NCBI GenBank assembly: GCA_030152625.1
Contig: JASLJD010000152.1
Location: 1 to 5,692, forward strand
Reading direction: 5' to 3'
Origin: Erysipelothrix sp.
Lineage (GTDB): Bacteria; Bacillota_I; Bacilli_A; Erysipelotrichales; Erysipelotrichaceae
DNA length: 5,692 bases
Shown here: one piece after another, positions 5,395 through 5,692 of the stretch
How positions within the stretch are numbered: the stretch's first letter is position 1
How the letters are laid out: every line of letters begins with the position of its first letter
Translations under genes and position numbers: made by a program
The notes under the pieces: model-generated
What the model saw: the letters and a program-made list of their open reading frames with translations, nothing else
The model's database searches: none
Told to the model about the DNA's origin: nothing

Positions 5395-5692
5395 ATGAAT
5401 AGAGAAAAAATTAGAGTTGTCCAATATGGCTGTGGAAAAATGTCCGAGGTCATCATCAAGTATCTTTATGATCATGGCCTGGAAGTTGTCGGTGCAATCG
5501 ATAGCAATCCTGAACTTAAGGGCACCGATGTGGGAGACTTTGCGAACCTCGGCTTTAAAACAGGCGTAAAAATTCACGACAATGCGGATGAAGTCTTTGA
5601 AGCCTGTGATGCGGATGTCGCTTTAGTTACCATCTTTAGCTATATGGAAGACAATTATGAGTTTTTTGAAACCTGTGCACGCCATGGTGTTA
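5395..5692 (+). CDS. ord: 2,4-diaminopentanoate dehydrogenase-like oxidoreductase, N-terminal part
   Basis: The first 99 codons are present; the gene runs off the right edge, and a full-length family member of roughly 340-350 residues would leave about 70 percent outside. The protein starts with a Rossmann fold of the dihydrodipicolinate-reductase type: VVQYGCGKMS at 8-17 with glycines 12 and 14, the second strand ending in VGAIDSNP at 32-39 with Asp36, then DVGDFANLG at 45-53 and ALVTIFSYM at 76-84. The combination of QYGCGKMS, the VGAID strand and the DVG-F stretch matches, from memory, 2,4-diaminopentanoate dehydrogenase. That enzyme oxidatively deaminates (2R,4S)-2,4-diaminopentanoate to 2-amino-4-oxopentanoate with NAD(P)+ in anaerobic ornithine fermentation. 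The partner genes (aminomutase, thiolase, racemase) would be expected further right and are not visible, so a related amine or amino acid dehydrogenase remains possible. The gene appears less AT-rich than the minus-strand gene at the left end. Its promoter looks MerR-controlled. Confidence 0.8.
   Translation, partial: MNREKIRVVQYGCGKMSEVIIKYLYDHGLEVVGAIDSNPELKGTDVGDFANLGFKTGVKIHDNADEVFEACDADVALVTIFSYMEDNYEFFETCARHGV

Noticed and set aside
5388..5402. Mini-frame ATG plus three codons directly after the ribosome binding site
   Set aside because: The ATG is only one base from AGGAGG, too close for initiation; the real start at 5395 has an eight-base spacing.
5353..5577. Minus-strand 74-codon open frame opposite the dehydrogenase gene
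   Set aside because: The plus strand carries a clear Rossmann-fold protein with promoter and ribosome binding site; the minus frame covers the same bases and would run through both promoters.

Overview
The window looks like a chromosomal segment from a low-to-moderate GC member of the Bacillota (Firmicutes). The reasons are strong AAGGAGG-type ribosome binding sites, sigma-A promoters, a complete tRNA-responsive T-box leader in front of a valyl-tRNA synthetase gene, a LacI-type regulator beside a sugar epimerase, and the start of a gene resembling 2,4-diaminopentanoate dehydrogenase, an enzyme known from amino-acid-fermenting clostridia and relatives. No rRNA, tRNA, IS element, CRISPR array or phage gene is visible. 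The genus cannot be named from this sequence alone.

Layout from right to left. At the right edge (5395 onward, + strand) begins the 2,4-diaminopentanoate dehydrogenase-like gene, cut off by the window end. Divergent from it, on the minus strand, is a MerR-family regulator with a BmrR/GyrI-like C-terminal part (4484-5311). The gap between them is compact: the forward promoter has the 19-bp spacer typical of MerR-activated promoters, an interrupted palindrome lies inside that spacer, and the regulator's own promoter overlaps it head-on. This suggests an autoregulated, inducible switch for the enzyme gene.

Next on the minus strand is valS (1613-4198). It is preceded by a consensus promoter (4450-4478) and a full T-box riboswitch (4228-4443) whose specifier codon is GTC (Val), with an antiterminator/terminator pair before the gene. 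A strong hairpin overlapping the valS stop codon ends this unit.

The last unit, also on the minus strand, is galM-like aldose 1-epimerase (606-1565), then a small unrecognised protein with two membrane helices (113-616, probable TTG start overlapping the end of galM by 11 bases), then the first 23 codons of a LacI-family repressor (1-70). The tight packing suggests one sugar-related operon.

Most of the window is ordinary housekeeping sequence. The parts that repay attention are the MerR switch in front of an amino-acid catabolic gene, the unknown membrane protein in the galM-lacI operon, and the shared terminator/promoter element between valS and galM.
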